From contig NC_092671.1 in assembly GCF_964355755.1 (NCBI RefSeq), positions 3,111,001 to 3,175,000 of the forward strand: a stretch of 64,000 nt of DNA, in the 5' to 3' direction. Position 1 is the first letter of the stretch. Every line of letters begins with the position of its first letter. This stretch comes from Antedon mediterranea (Eukaryota > Echinodermata > Crinoidea > Comatulida > Antedonidae). Under the pieces are notes generated by a model. That model was not told the origin of the DNA, ran no database searches, and saw only the letters and a program-made list of their open reading frames with translations. Positions 1 through 14,050 of this stretch are shown here, piece by piece. The position numbers and the translations under genes were made by a program.

Positions 1-2224
1 TCCTTTTGTGTTCATTTGTGGTGATGAGTTTAACTAGTAGCTGATTATCCCATGGATAGATACAATTCCATAATACTGTATCATGGCAATTTCCTAATAC
101 ATAGTCCCATAAATGTATACCATAACTATAAAAATAGTTCCTGAGATACAGTTGTCACATGTGTTCTGTAGTTGTCACATGTGCTGATGTATCACTGAAC
201 AAATTAAGATACAGTTCCGATAGAGTGGAAGAGTGATTGTGTGTAATTATTGTTGATCTATTTTTAGCACACATTCATTGTTTTATTTTTCTGTATGGAC
301 AGTGTATCACCAGAACAGAAGATGGAACACATGTTTTACTATGTAATGTACTTAGACAATTTGGGTTGAGGACATTTCAAATATCAACTTATACTCTTGT
401 GTTTTGCATTGCATATCAGCTCGCATGAAATAACATTATTCTTAATAACAACATCATCAACAATTGTTTGATTTCTGCTGGCTTTCTGCATGTTGATTAA
501 CTTTTAGTTTCATAATTAATAATTACCAGTGTAGGGTCACTATAATATAAAATGCTTTATTAGTTACAAAAAACATTACTCATTTTGTGATTTTGCTTTT
601 TGTACAAGAATAGCGTAGTAGTATTATTAACATCATTTTTGTTTATGTTGATTATGTCTACGTTTTACGGCTTGGTCGTCATAAGTAATACATTATTATT
701 ATTACCCACAATTCTATATTGATCTCATTTTGTTCGTGTTTCTAATCTAGCTTTTTACTAAAAAATAAATACACTTTACATACAAAATCCTAAGCCAATT
801 TTCTTTTCATTCTATTTTGAAGTCTTCACCTATTACCACCGTATATCTCTCTCACCTTTACTTTATGTTTAATGGTTAAGGATAAACCATATTACAGGTT
901 TCTTAGAATGCAATTAATATGTTTATATTTTTCTGTTGTGTACAGTAGTATTGACAAACGTAACTAAACTCGGTGATAGAAACGCATGATATTATATGAA
1001 CGTGATGCGTCAAACGATGTCTTGCTTTGTATAGTGCTACCATGGAATAGTCGTTCCCTCTCCACTGTCTAGCCTCTAGTGTGCCAACCTTACCCACACC
1101 TCATGTTACTGTACAGTGTACATGTGCTTTTACACCCACAGATGAAAACATGCTTCAATCACACTCACAACTCACAATAATTGATTAAAGTTACCTGCTA
1201 TGGACAAATTCCTCAAAAAAATGTATTTTTATCATTAAAATCCACAACTAATCTCATGACTAATATTGCGCAATCAGAGCATGTACAGTATCTTTACTGC
1301 ATTTGTACAGTATTTATACTGTATTTCTACTATATAGTAATTTGTACAGTATTTAACACTCTTTACACAGTACTTGCAATACAGTATATTTCTTATACAA
1401 CACGGCACTCAATGCTACATTTGAAAAATGTGTTTTTCCTGTAAATTGTTCATTAGTTTTACAGTAATGGTTCATAGTTTTTAACATTTATTTTTTGTTT
1501 CATTTTAGTTTAGACTCTTCTATATTATAGTCTTTCAACCCATGTTTTATCACTTTCCAAAAACTAAATAAAATATGGCACATAACATCATATTTGTATT
1601 AATAATATTACTAATATAAACAACCAGATACTGTGTATAAAACTACAGTGTTTATTAACAATGATCAAATCACATCATTTTTTTATTTCTAATATAGAAT
1701 TAAAAATCATTTAAAAATTATTCGTTTGTTATGTTATTTCTACTTTATATGATGAGAAACGTATTGTAGACTCCTTTGACTTATGGTTGACAACATGGTT
1801 GTCATCTAAACGCTCTTTGTGTATGGCTTTCAAGAATGCAAAGAATGTTGCCAGTGCTAGTTTAATACAGTTTTCTCGAGCTATAACGATATTTGTGTTT
1901 TTTTTTAAACATTTATTTTAAAATTATATGCATGCAGTTTCTTAACGTATGCTCAGCAAACGTTTGTGACATCCGTCCAAAGCTTGCATAGTGTATAGTT
2001 TATTATATAATGATTTTTCATTACAGTAAAATTCTACACTTATGCTAATATGAAATATTTTAATGATTTTTTATGTGTACAATAATGCAACTGTACATAC
2101 AGTATGAATATTAAAAAAGATTTTCAAATTATTTTATTTTTCATATTCATGATTTTTAAATTTATACTGCAAAATCTGTGCAGTATTTCGATGTAATTTT
2201 ACTGATACCAGTATGTCCTGATAA
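1..2224. other. AT-rich non-coding sequence, no gene seen
   Basis: No frame longer than about 90 codons, no family match and no convincing exon. It contains two direct copies of agttgtcacatgtg at 150-183 and repeated tacagtatttatactg motifs near 1280-1385. Confidence 0.5.
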
Positions 2225-2370
2225 TGGTGTGATCATTACGCAGTATGATCATTATGCAGTATGATCGTTATGAAGTGTGATAATTATGCAGTGTGATCGT
2301 CGCACTTCGTGATCATCACGCAGTGTGATCATCATCATGCAGTGTGATCATCATCATACAGTGTGATCTA
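2225..2370 (+). repeat. Degenerate tandem repeat with TGATCAT core
   Basis: About eight imperfect units of 16-21 bp, of the type cagtgtgatcatcatcatg. The core tgatca is itself palindromic. Non-coding. Confidence 0.75.
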
Positions 2371-2734
2371 TATTTGTATTTTTAATACGATACATATAAT
2401 TCTCACTAACTGTGGTTTGGTTCTTTTACTGCATTCTAATTCCATATAACCCACATCAATACTCACATGTACTTTTTTTAATACTTTATTCATAGATTTC
2501 ATATCCAAAAATTAAACATTGTTTCTTTAATAAAATAATAAATAAATTTCCTTGTAGAAAATCCTACCATTTACTTTATCTAATTTAACTTCTAAAGTAG
2601 TTCAATATCTATAGAGATAATTTAATATAATAATATAATAACGTAAGCCTCCTAGACAAAGTTAATGATATTGCCATAAAATTCAAAATTAGAAAATATA
2701 ATATATTGAAAGACTAATATGTAGTAAAGACTAA

Positions 2735-2994
2735 TATGTAGAACACCCATTAAAGGGACACCTTCAGGACCGAACAAAGTCCCTTTAATTAATAGGTGTG
2801 TTCTCTGAATATAGGTGTTTGCTTTTTTTTAAAAAACATATTTGTCCCAGTTCATTTTTTGATATAGTGCCTCCTTACTGTAGGGGTGTGTTCTTAATAG
2901 GGATGTGCCCTGAATAGAAGTGTGCCCTGAAATGGGTGTGCCCTAAATATGGGTGTTCCCCTCTCCCCTCCAATGAAGGGCTTCTACTGTATAC
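2735..2994. mobile_element. Pogo-like MITE, family C (TACAGTAGAA ends)
   Basis: The left part gaacacccattaaagggaca, ccttcaggaccgaacaaagt and the right part ending gggcttctactgta resemble the element at the right edge. Imperfect internal units (gggtgtgccctgaa) repeat in the right half. Confidence 0.65.
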
Positions 2995-5190
2995 GAATTA
3001 AGTCTTTGAAAAGGAGAAGTTTTAATAGAACTGAAGCAATTAATGGTAATCAATTTGTCTTGTTCCCTAGACAGTACTGAATAACTACAACATAAAACAA
3101 GATGCAACGCCAACATAGTTTATGCCCTGATGTATTTAAAACATGAAACAACTTTAAGTGCGTAAAAAAAGCGGTATTGTTTGATGAAAATTCCTCTGGC
3201 ATTTGCCTTTAATAAACGCTTCACGACAATGAAATGAGGCATTTGATTACAGCGGTTCTAATCACGAATAATATCAAAGTCCATAATAATTAGATAACCA
3301 CACCTCGCACTTAACAACAAACTCTATTATCACAACGCTCATTGCTCCGTTTATGTGACCTACATTTTTTTGTTTTCATTTAAACTTAACTTTCATTAAA
3401 ATTTAAACAAAATGTAGTTTCATTTTAGTAACTGTTTATTTTACATAATAATTATTGCTCTTTATTTATAATCATCATTGTTTCGATTTCTGTCATTGTT
3501 TTTATTGTTTGTTTAAATTCTGTTTCATCATGTTTTTGAATTTTGATTTTTAACATTTTATTTAAATGGCAAACTCAGTTATTGATTTTATTCAAATTTC
3601 AATAAAAAAAAATATTTATTTGTATTAAACCTCCTTATTTTTCATTTCTTTGTTTTCTGTTAATTTTTTGGACATTAGTTATTTCTTTATAACCATCCCC
3701 TTTTTCCATTTATTTAAATGAATTTTATTTTTTGTTAATATTTTTGTTTGCAGTTTAATTAAAGATTTTTTTTTGTAAATTCTCCCCTTTTATTTAAAAA
3801 AAAAAAAGATTTTTATTTTTTAATATATTGTTTAAAATTAATGAAACTTTATAAATATTTGTAATCTCCAATTTTTCATATCTTTAAAATGTTTTATTAT
3901 TTTATATTTTCTTTGAAATTAATGAAACTTCAAGTTAATACAGTAGTTGAAATTACCCATTTTCATTTTATTCACGGTACCGTAGTATATTGCTATAATT
4001 TAAAATGTAGGAGATTTACACACATTTATCATTTTCTATTCCCTTTCAATTTCAATCACGTTCTTGAAACCTTACTTTATATTGAACTATTTATGAAATT
4101 CTTGTCGGGTTAATATATATCGCTTTAAGATCTTTGAAACGTGTCTTCAGTTTTTAGAAAAAATGTCTGAATTTTATTCTTCGGAAAAATTGTTCAATTG
4201 GGTTCAATGACGGATTCCATATTCCACATTTTTGTAGTGTTTTCTTTAATTTATATTTCCGTTCTTTCCTAATATTTAAATTTTATTAACTTTTAAATCA
4301 TCACTTTAATATTCTAAAAAATTATTTTGTTTGTTTTATATACTAATATACATTAATATACATTTTCATTATATTAACATTTTGATTGCCATTCTGTAAT
4401 ACAGTGTAGGCATACCTATTTATGATAGGATATTATTTCCGTTAAAAAAACATACATAAACAAATTACACACAGTATATAGTCACGTAGAATTAGATATA
4501 TATTATATAAATTATTGTACCATAGTTTTTTATATTTTTGTGGGTATTATTAATATTACAGAAGAGAATATTGTTTGAAATATTTTAATTTTATACTTTA
4601 TACTTCAGATACAGAGTACAGCCATCATCATGTGGTTGCGGATAGGGCAATTTTTTGCCCTTCGAAAGGTTATTGTTTTTATATGTATATGTTGTTGTTT
4701 ACGAAATAGCTTTGTTTATTTGTTTTGTTTGGCCATCAACACCTTTTGCAAGCTTCTATTTATACTAATATGCATTTCATCTGTGATTCTCTTGTCTCTT
4801 TTCTCTATTCTAATGCATGCTCCTGTTGTTAATACTAAAACCAGAAAGGTATATACATGTACATTTCTAAATGCGTAAACAGAGTTTTATCATTGTTCTA
4901 GAATCTCACGAGTGTCAAACCATACATTATGTTTGTTTCACGATAGTAATTCACTTTCATCCTTGTAATATTATTAAGTTAACATGCAGTGTGTAAATTT
5001 AATTTATTCGTGTAGTGTTCACAATGATATTCTGTTCTTACAACTCTGTATACAACATTAGGTTTCATCTCTATTATCATTGCTACATTGCCTAACTATT
5101 GTTATAACAATGTATTAAATTTATAAATATGAATAAACTAAAAATGCCGTATTTATTAAGATATACTGTAGTTATTTATTGGGATTCCAA
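2995..5190. other. AT-rich non-coding sequence
   Basis: Long T-rich and A-rich runs. The 82-codon frame at 4630-4878 encodes a hydrophobic Cys/Ile-rich peptide of no recognisable family, probably chance. Confidence 0.45.
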
Positions 5191-5194
5191 ACAT

Positions 5195-5460
5195 TAAAAA
5201 ATAAAGATGAATGTAATCCAACTTTGATTAGGCCATTTTGTAATTTGATTTTATTGAGTTATTTAGAAGAGAAGGTTCCCCTTCTCCCCAAAAAATAATT
5301 GTTGAAGTTGAATTTAACCAAAGACTCATCGATTTCAAGTTGACTATTTTTTTTTCTTGAAATTACAATTTGATCAGGTAAATAAATTTTTTTTCTTTTA
5401 TGACAAAAAGGCAACAAAAAATTTGTTAAAAATTATTTTGTCAGTGGGATTCTTTAATGT
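5195..5460. mobile_element. MITE family D, internal fragment
   Basis: aaataaagatgaatgtaatc, actttgattaggccatttt and ttcaagttgactattttt align in order with the 30.0 kb copy. Terminal repeats are not recognisable. Confidence 0.5.
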
Positions 5461-5933
5461 AAATGACATTTAGTTAAAATTATAACATGACAATTTAGAA
5501 GTGACATACATCACTTTCCATTCTTCATTCTTCGTTTGTTTATATTTATTTTATTTGTATGTAATAATGACAACAGTATTCATCTATGTAAATAACAGTA
5601 TTAAATTGCTACATCATTACAACATTATTGACAATGATGTGTTAGTGTTCGTCATATAATATAGATTTAATGTAACCATGTTGTTACGCATACTACAGTA
5701 GGATTAGCAATGACACATAATATCGATATCAATCAATGTTATCAAGAGCATAATTATCAATATGTCATTATCAATCATTTTATATAATATTATTCTGGAT
5801 GACATTATCAAATTAATAGATAAAACATCTTTAATAATTATTCATTCATCTAGATTAATCATGTTTACACAAACTTTACACAAACTATACGTAAATGTCA
5901 AATAAATTTGAACTGGAGTTACAAAATTTGACT

Positions 5934-6118
5934 TAAGCTATGTCCACACTATCAAACTTTATGTGACAACAAAATGTGATGTGCCCATAAATATGGACAT
6001 GGTGATGTCATATCACTACCACATTTGGGCATATCACTACCACATTTGGGCATATCACTACCATATTTGGGCATCTCAAACTTTTTTGTCATCTAGTTTA
6101 ATAGTGACAGAGCTTTAT
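5934..6118. mobile_element. Palindromic MITE, family A (copy 1; three 21-bp units)
   Basis: Imperfect inverted ends like aagctctgtctacactatca, flanked by TA, enclose paired arms with ttgtgacaaaaaaatgtgat. The right arm carries three 21-bp catatttgggcatatcactac units. There is no coding capacity. TA flanks suggest a Tc1/mariner-type mobiliser (inference). Confidence 0.85.
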
Positions 6119-6140
6119 TCTTGATAATTTACATAAATAA

Positions 6141-6300
6141 TTAGTGGCACTGTGGCTTGTCAGTTACCATGCTTGCTTCCGTTTCTAAAGTCTTAGGATC
6201 AATTCTCATGACCAAAACAACTACCCAAGCCTCATAAGAAACATGGTTTAGAAAAAGGTGACTATCCATCCTATGAATAAAAGCTACTTAAAAGATGTGT
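6141..6300 (+). mobile_element. tRNA-derived SINE (copy 1, diverged)
   Basis: A-box-like tgtggcttgtcagttaccat and B-box-like taggatcaattctcatg at suitable spacing, then a shared tail region. It is related to the copies at 12.85 and 39.3 kb by the catgcttgcttcc segment. The 3' end is not defined. Confidence 0.6.
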
Positions 6301-6351
6301 TAAAAATAAACAGGCTATGGATACAATTATAAATTATATGTTTTAATTGAA

Positions 6352-6688
6352 ATACGGCTTTACCACGTTGAAATACCGGTTCTCGTCAGATCACCGAAGT
6401 TAAGCAACGTTGGGCCTGGTAAGAGCTTGGATGGGAGACCATCTGGGAATATTGGGTGCTGTATATGGAGCTGGGGTCCTGTTAGGCATTTGAAATCAGC
6501 ACTGCTGACTCTTATGGCAGCCCCTGCATCTAGTATCTGCCTTTTCTCTGGTCAAGGTGAAGCCCTTGATCAATGTAGGACCGATCAAGGTGATTTAAAC
6601 AGTCCTGGCTTTGTTTGTATCAAACCTGTTAGTGGCGGTAATTATCGCTGTTGGTTTCAATTGAATAAAATAAAATAAAAAATAAATT
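6352..6688 (+). mobile_element. 5S-rRNA-derived SINE (SINE3 type)
   Basis: The first roughly 115 bp follow eukaryotic 5S rRNA: atacggctttaccac, then aagttaagcaacgttgggcc, then agcttggatgggagacc and tgggtgctgtata, the 5S internal promoter order. A non-5S body and an aataaaataaaataaa tail follow. This is not a functional 5S gene, because body and tail are fused and the 5S part carries many changes. SINE3 elements are known from fish and some invertebrates. Confidence 0.9.
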
Positions 6689-9600
6689 ATTTATACTGCT
6701 AAACAATGTAGCAAATTATTATGCAAGCTTACAATGCGAGGGTGGGGTGTGCAGGGTTGTAGAAAATAAATAATATATAATAATTAAAGACATCACTAAA
6801 TAAATTAGTAGTTCTGATCTTCCGTCAGCCATATTGATTTTGATTAGGAGTTTGATTCACTTCTTTAATTAGTACGCGAAATATTATACAGTCGTTGATG
6901 GAATTTTTAATTTAGAATTAACACCACGAAATGGCACTTGGCGGTTACGACAAGTTCGTCCTTCCAATTATTGAATAATTTAATGATTGACGTTGCGTGG
7001 ATTATATATTCGTCGTTTGCATGTTGATATCATATTGCTATTGTGATTCTACCGTTCTCACCATGTGCAAAATTATTGATTTCTGTATGCTGCTATTACT
7101 TGATAGTGTGAAACAATTGAAATTGCCTAGCATGTGCAATACACCGTAGAATGCTATATTAATGGTGGCCACAATTCATCTATTTTAGATACATAGATAT
7201 TTTAACAATACAATTTTTTGGGTAATTTAAAACAACTACTTGCCTTGCTAAATATCTTATAGTTTCTCTTAGCTTATTATTTAGTGGTTGTGAGAATTTA
7301 AAATGTGATGGAACTTTTAAATAGTGTAAATTACCATAAAAGTAAGCCCATATCAGGTTTATATTAAGATCACCCTCTTCTATTCATAAATTTGCTTCTT
7401 GTTAGTTGAAAAACAATAAAGTGTCCCTTAATAGGAGCTTCTCTAAAGACAGATGCTAATGTACTGTATGTATTATGAGAAATATTTGATGAATATTTGT
7501 TTTTTACTCCCTGTACATCAAGTGTTAACCATAATATGTTCAAACGGCTTCTCATTATCAGGGTATTAAATGTATAAAATCTACTCTGTCGACTGAATCC
7601 ATTAACATTTCTGAACTATTTTTACAACATTTTGTGACATTTAAAAAGTAGCTAGAATTTACACGGTCAATATGTAGTTTCAATTTCGAGACATTTAAAA
7701 ATTTGATATATTTTAAAAGGAAAATTCTGCCTTAAAGTGAGTTATATAAGCAACATAAAATCTTGTAATCTGATAAATATAATTTTTAATATCTTGATTT
7801 GTTTCATATTTTTCATAATTTGATATAAAACGAATCGTTAAAAATCATTATTTCAAAATAGAATTCATAAATACTGAAATCAAATATTTATCCTAATGCT
7901 CTGTTTACACTATCAAATTAGTTTGACAAAAAAAGTGTGATGAGCCGAAATAAGTTATTGAAATGACATCATGATGTCCATATGAGCACATCACATTTTT
8001 TTGTCACAAAGTTTGGTAGTATAGACAGAGCTTTAGAAACAAAAAACAAATGAATTATAAATCATTATGAAACAAAAAAAAAAAAATTAGTTAATGCACG
8101 TTTATTTTATTAGTAGAATAGAAAACCAAATACATGACAGTTTAATGTAAGACGAACCATACTGTTAAAAGCATTTCATAATACGGCTTGTCTAACTTGA
8201 TTTTATTCTGTTTGTCTAGCTTGTATTTTGTTGTCTTAAGTGAAATTATAGACACTAATGTTTGTTTTGAGTTGATATGAATCTTACTTTAATCGATTCT
8301 TCACCAATATTCAGCCATCTTGCATTTCACTTGGATAGTGTGAAAATAATATAATAGCTATTCCTTTTATATATAATTATTTATACAAAACTAAATTTTC
8401 GTTTTGTCACAGTTTTGCTTTTAGTCAGGGTTTCATTAGTTTTTTGTAGTTTGATATATTTTTTTCCCATGTATTTTATTTAATAATTTAGCTTTTATAA
8501 GAATAGGAAATTTGGGAGACAAGTTTAAAGTAGTTTTTTAAAAATATTTTCATTTGATTAATGTATTGGAATTCTATGTTTGATTTATGAATATCAAGAT
8601 TTAATTTTGATAAACAAATATAGAAAAAGTAATTTTCGTGCAAATTGCAAGGATTTTTTTTAAATTGGTGTGGGAGGTGATAATTATGTAATTCCAATAT
8701 TGTCGAGACCATCTAATAAATCTTTAAAACTTGACTAGAATGTGTGGGTGAACTATTAATTGCTGTGTACAAAAATAAATCATTTTAAGTGAAAAGAGGG
8801 AGTACTCCTAGCCATTTTAGTCTGAAACAGAAACATTTTGGGATATAGGCTTTGTAGGTATAGCTTAAGCTCCTCTTATAAATTAACTCACATTTTGAAT
8901 AGGATGCAAATTTTAGTGGATGGCTGCTTTAAGACAGGGTAAAACCATCCTAGATCCGCCCCTGACTATCATCATGTTTCATTAACAAAAAAAGGAGTGG
9001 TTTGCACCCTCTATGCCATTGTCTATAAATTCTCTATCTCTTTGATTAAAACTCTATATATTGATATGTGCATGTTTGAGAATGTAATAAAACCATTGTT
9101 TTTTGTTGAGTGTCATTATGCATGTTTGTTTCACTTCTCTATAACACACAATCATGTATATTAGTATGTTTTCAGTTGCTCTATACTTTTAACAAAACTA
9201 TTTATTTGGCGTACATTCTTGTCCTTTCAACATTTTAACTTGTAGCCAACATTTTGAATATTTCAGAGCTTGGATGGTTTAGATCACGGCTGAGGTAATG
9301 TTATATTAACATTCGCATTTTTTTGTATTGCTTCCATTGTTTTGTTGCGCAATCCCCTTTTCTATCAATCTCGAAAAATATATATGTACATCTGGGCAGA
9401 GTAGAGTATCTCTTCGGAGATCCTGCCTTGTGAATTGAAGCTAAAGATGAGGGCGTGCTAATTTGATCTTCGTTGCGCGCATGTACAAATACGAACTAGT
9501 CACGTATCACCGTACCTTGTTACGAGTGAAAGGAGTTATCCAATGAGATTGAGACAATCTCAGTGGTTGCATATTCTCTGTTGAGAAAACTTTTTTCACT

Positions 9601-10166
9601 TTCGTAGATCTCCTCATCTTTATACCATTTATTTTGTACATATGTATGAGTATGTATATATTACATGTATGGTTTACTGTAGATATATACATAGAGTATA
9701 TTTATTTTTTACATCACAATATGGCAGATTTTCTAAGATTAATACTCAGTCATTTGTTGACGTTTATTAAGAACATTTATGTTTTATTAATACTAACAAT
9801 TGATAACATGGTCAACTTCTCTTCGCCTTAAACAATCTAGTTATGAAAATATTGAATGTTAGTGAAAATGGAAGTTATTTTTTTGTAATATTCCTTGGTT
9901 TAGTCCAGAGGCTCACTGACCTAACATTGGCTGCTGTTAGAATTATAGTGTTGTAACCATGCATGAGAAATGACTTAAAATGTGGATAGTTTGTAATATG
10001 GGCTCGTCAGTAACACACACAAAATGTAGAAAAAAAAATCTGCTTTTTAATATTACCATTGGGAAGAAGCAAAATGGAATAACACAACAAAAACATTTGG
10101 AAAAATCATATCTCTTTGTATTCCATACAGCCAATTTAATTTGGAAAATGCAGTATATGTAATCCT
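6689..10166. other. Non-coding stretch, one MITE only
   Basis: Apart from the MITE at 7894-8035 I see nothing supportable. A 28-bp segment after an AG at 9265 with a gtaatg donor was considered and not accepted as an exon. Confidence 0.4.
7894..8035. mobile_element. Palindromic MITE, family A (copy 2)
   Basis: Ends gctctgtttacactatcaaa and tagacagagcttta; the arms pair across a centre near gacatcatgatgtc. No expanded 21-bp unit. Confidence 0.85.
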
Positions 10167-10436
10167 ATGCTCTGGTATAATCCCATGCTCTGGTTTAATT
10201 CCATGCTCTGGTATAATCCCATGCTCTGGTATAATCCCATGCTCTGGTATAATCCCATGCTCTGGTATAATCCCATGCTCTGGTATAATCCCATGCTCTG
10301 GTTTAATTCCATGCTCTGGTATAATCCCATGCTCTGGTATAATCCCATGCTCTGGTATAATCCCATGCTCTGGTATAATCCCATGCTCTGGTATAATCCC
10401 ATGCTCTGGTATAATCCCATGCTCTGGTATAATCCC
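10167..10436 (+). repeat. 18-bp minisatellite, 15 units
   Basis: Fifteen head-to-tail copies of atgctctggtataatccc. Units 2 and 8 share the same three changes (tttaattcc), implying that a six-unit block was duplicated. Because 18 is a multiple of three, three frames stay open over it; I do not regard them as genes. Confidence 0.95.
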
Positions 10437-11892
10437 ACTGTCAAAATTATGTTACTACAATGTATTAAATTCAACGTCTTTTAATAATATCTGACTTTAT
10501 TATCTGACTTTATTCAGGCATATACAGTTTAGTAATCCATTGCGTTTATATTAACAGACAATAATCTAGCTATTGCATTGGTTTGGTGATCTTCCTAAAA
10601 ACTAAGAAATCTAGCAGATTTTTTTCTCTACTAAATACTTCTGGTGATGGGGTCTGAAGTAAATCTACTCTACTGTCAGGTTTTAAGGAAACTGTAGTGT
10701 TGACTATTATTAAAGTATGGATTCAACGTCTTTTCCACTCTAGTGGCCTTCTGCCCAATTGTTATCACGTCCCACCTATATCATCATGCTATTTAGTTTT
10801 TTGCTTCCAAATACTTTTTCATTTCAACACCTTCAACGTTCTTGTATGACGTATTTATGTTTTAATATTCCATCTAATGTTTACTAATTTGTTTTGTCTG
10901 ATTGCAATAGTACATTATTATTTGCATATCAATTATTTTAAACAAATTTCAGATTATATCCACCGTTACCTAAATGCATTCTATCTAATAATAGAAACCA
11001 TTTACATATATTTGCCGTTTGTCAAACATGCATCTGTAATTTATACATACTACAATAAATTTACTATAATTGTAATGTAGTGTTTTCAAGTATTATTTTA
11101 ATAATTGATTATTTACTTATTGCAATATTGTCATGATTTTAACATGAGTGATCAGTATCTTACTTTTTGTATAAGCAACAATATCTACTAGATAGGTAGA
11201 TAGGTTTTCCAATATTTAATAATAACATGCTCATTTAGTATAAAAATATTTTATTTTTGCCAAAATTCAAGTTTGTTTGGTTTTTCCCCCTCATATTAAC
11301 ATCTTCAATTTGTATAAAAACAATTTTTTTCTTTTTCAAATAAATACAATTTGAAATTTGTCTTGGAACTTTTAACCCATTTCGGACATCTGTCATAATG
11401 TATTTGTGTGCGAGATGACATAGCTTATAGATTAAATAGAGCTTTTCTTTAGTCATTATTTCTCTGCTCTGCATGTGTATTGCAATGCATTTGATGATAC
11501 CTAGTAATCGCCAAAACTATTCCTAATTTGGTAAGTGTACATTTTATACTTTAAAAATATTAAAGAATACATTATTTATTTATGATCTGTATACACACAT
11601 TGTTTAAAAACTGAATTGAAACCAAAGTTACCATTTTACATAGTTTATCAATAACCGTGTGTATTACAATATCACAACATTCACAACATTCTACTGCATT
11701 ATTCAACATAAATATCACTATACAGTATTTGAAAGTTTGTTTAGTACACATGTACAGTATGATGAATGTATTGACATGCACATACTATGCTCATAGCATA
11801 TTATACTTTCTGTTTAGACAAATTTCTTAGCAAAGTTTCAAGGAGATGGTCCATGGGAAGTTTCTTTTATACCTTTTTCACATTGTCTTGCA

Positions 11893-12013
11893 AAACTCTG
11901 GGCAAAAAAAGTGTGATGTGGCCAAATATGGTAGTGATATTACATCATCATGTCCATATATTGGCACATCACATTTTTTGTCACATAATGTTTGATAGTG
12001 TAAATAGAGTTTA
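11893..12013. mobile_element. Palindromic MITE, family A (copy 3, left end degraded)
   Basis: The core aaaaagtgtgatgtggcc, a central atcatcatgtccatatat and the right end gatagtgtaaatagagttta are clear. The left terminal repeat is largely lost. Confidence 0.75.
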
Positions 12014-12847
12014 AAGTCACCCACAATACAGAAAATGTTCCAGAGTTTTGCTAGGTAATGTGAAAGGGATACTAGTGAAAGTATGGTTTCCTGTTTCCTT
12101 AGTGAAGGGATCAGAAAGAAAACGTTTAGCAACCCCCCTGAAACTTCTTTACCTAATTACCTTTAAATAATGCACTGTAATGTTAGATAATAACAACTCA
12201 TATCAAACCTATTGTTAAGAATTATGTGTGTTGAATTATCGATCTGTTGTCTTCATGTAGTCAATATTTATCACATGTACATAAAGTTTGATGACTTCAT
12301 ACTTTGCAACAATATTTATATATACAAGATTGCTTTAATGTTTAAGACACAGTGTTTTCCTTCTAAGCTTTTAAAAAAACTAACATCTTTACTTACTACA
12401 CCATATTTAATTACATGTGTACAGCTTTATTCATTCATTTTATTTGTTTTAAGTTCAAATCATCAATTTAGTTTTGTTTCTGTTTTTAAATAATACAGTA
12501 CACTGCTGTTGTAAGTAGCGACCTTTCGTTTTCAGGACATGCCTTTATATACAGCTTTCGATTTGAAAAGTCATTCTGCACACATAGAATTACTGTTAGA
12601 CTCAGTAGCTGCCTATTGTGTGGTTCATCGTGAAAACGAAAAGTAGCTATTAACATAGTCAACACTTAACTATCAAATGTATGATTACTTGTGTTAAAGA
12701 ATTTGGTAGATTTTATTGATGGTAGAGGGGGAAATATTCACTAGTGAATTTAGTTTAATAGAATGCAATGCACTAAACAAAATGTACTAATTAATATCAC
12801 TAACAATGTTAGTAAACAGATACAAGAGGTTACAATAGTAATATCTA

Positions 12848-13000
12848 GTGTTGAGGATGTAGCTTGGTAGTTAACATGCTTGCCTTCCAGTCCCACAGTC
12901 CGGAGTTCAATCCTAGTGCCAGGGTTGTAACTCAAGACTTTCTTTCGCATTTGCAGTATACCCGTTTGTGAATTAAGCTTAGGCTGGAAAATCAATTTCT
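12848..13000 (+). mobile_element. tRNA-derived SINE (copy 2)
   Basis: A box gtagcttggtagttaacatg, then tgcttgccttcca, B box ggagttcaatcctagtgcc, then ggttgtaactcaag. It does not fold as a normal tRNA without changes, and a near-identical copy exists elsewhere in the window, so I call it a SINE rather than a tRNA gene. Confidence 0.75.
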
Positions 13001-14050
13001 AGCTGTTTTTTTTTATCCCAAAAAAAACCCCCCAAACTTAATAGTATATCCATACTCATTTTCTATTTAATACAATTAGAAAATAATCTGAATAAATTTA
13101 AACCTAGTTTGACGTTTTACAGTTGGCTAAATATCCTCCCTCTTTTTATTACAATATTAGCATGGTAGGATTCTGATGCAGAAATAATGTATTGCGGATA
13201 TATTGCATTTTGGTGAGAAAAAAAGCACTTCTTTGTTTGATTTTTTGCCCTATTATTATTTGGTTATTTTTTGCTTGTTTAATGAATAGAGGCTAAATTC
13301 AATTGAGCTATCGAGTTTTGTAAAATTATTAAATACAGTTCTGTAAATTAGATTGTATTTAACTAATACCTTTAAAGAACTTTGACAGTATAATTATTGT
13401 GGCATTCTAAAAATAGATATGAGTTGTTTGTTATTACTATTTCGGGTTTCTTTACAGAATTTAATACATATTTATTATAGAATGAATGTTTGTTTTTATT
13501 GCATTACTAACCATAGTCAACTTGCACATACATTATTTAACCTTTGTTATCGTCAGCCATTTTGTTTTTCAATTCCTTTGCATTCATCAGAGTTTGATCA
13601 TGTTAAATTATGTTTTTTTTTTAAATCCTCATTTGTTAATCATCATACACTATCTAATTTTAAAATGAGTGATATTAATTCCTTAGTACCCTTCATAAAT
13701 AAGTTAATTTAGTACATTTAACATTGCGTGCATGTGTTTGTGAGATAATAGTATTGTACACAACTGTGTTCCAAGTCAATTCACAACAGCGAAGAGTGTG
13801 TTCACACCAGTCGGTTGATTCACACACTACCAGTTAAGGTTGTGTTCACACCAATTAGAAATATTCATGTCAGAGTTCAATCATAAAAATTGGTACAATA
13901 ATATTCGTGAATGTTTAATACTAATTATATTATTAAAATAATTTTATAAAGTGTACTAATTTTTCTGATTCTCTGCTTGATATGAACTTTTTTTAAATTT
14001 GGTAGCTGATAAATGCAGTTTCAAACCTCCATATTTTTGTACCATGTTTC

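Noticed and set aside
4630-4878. 82-codon hydrophobic frame that could be a small membrane protein
   Set aside because: Cys/Ile/Leu-rich composition expected of AT-rich DNA, no homologue recognised, no splice or promoter support.
6353-6465. Possible functional 5S rRNA gene
   Set aside because: Many substitutions from the 5S consensus and fusion to a SINE body and A-rich tail.
9266-9295. AG-bounded 28-bp segment with a GW dipeptide, considered as part of a G-patch
   Set aside because: The rest of the G-patch consensus is absent and splice context is weak.
10136-10494. Overlapping repetitive open frames of 105-117 codons on both strands
   Set aside because: They follow only from an 18-bp repeat without stops; both strands and two frames are open at once.
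12848-12940. Possible functional tRNA gene
   Set aside because: A and B boxes are present but the cloverleaf is poor, and two other copies in the window show it is a SINE.
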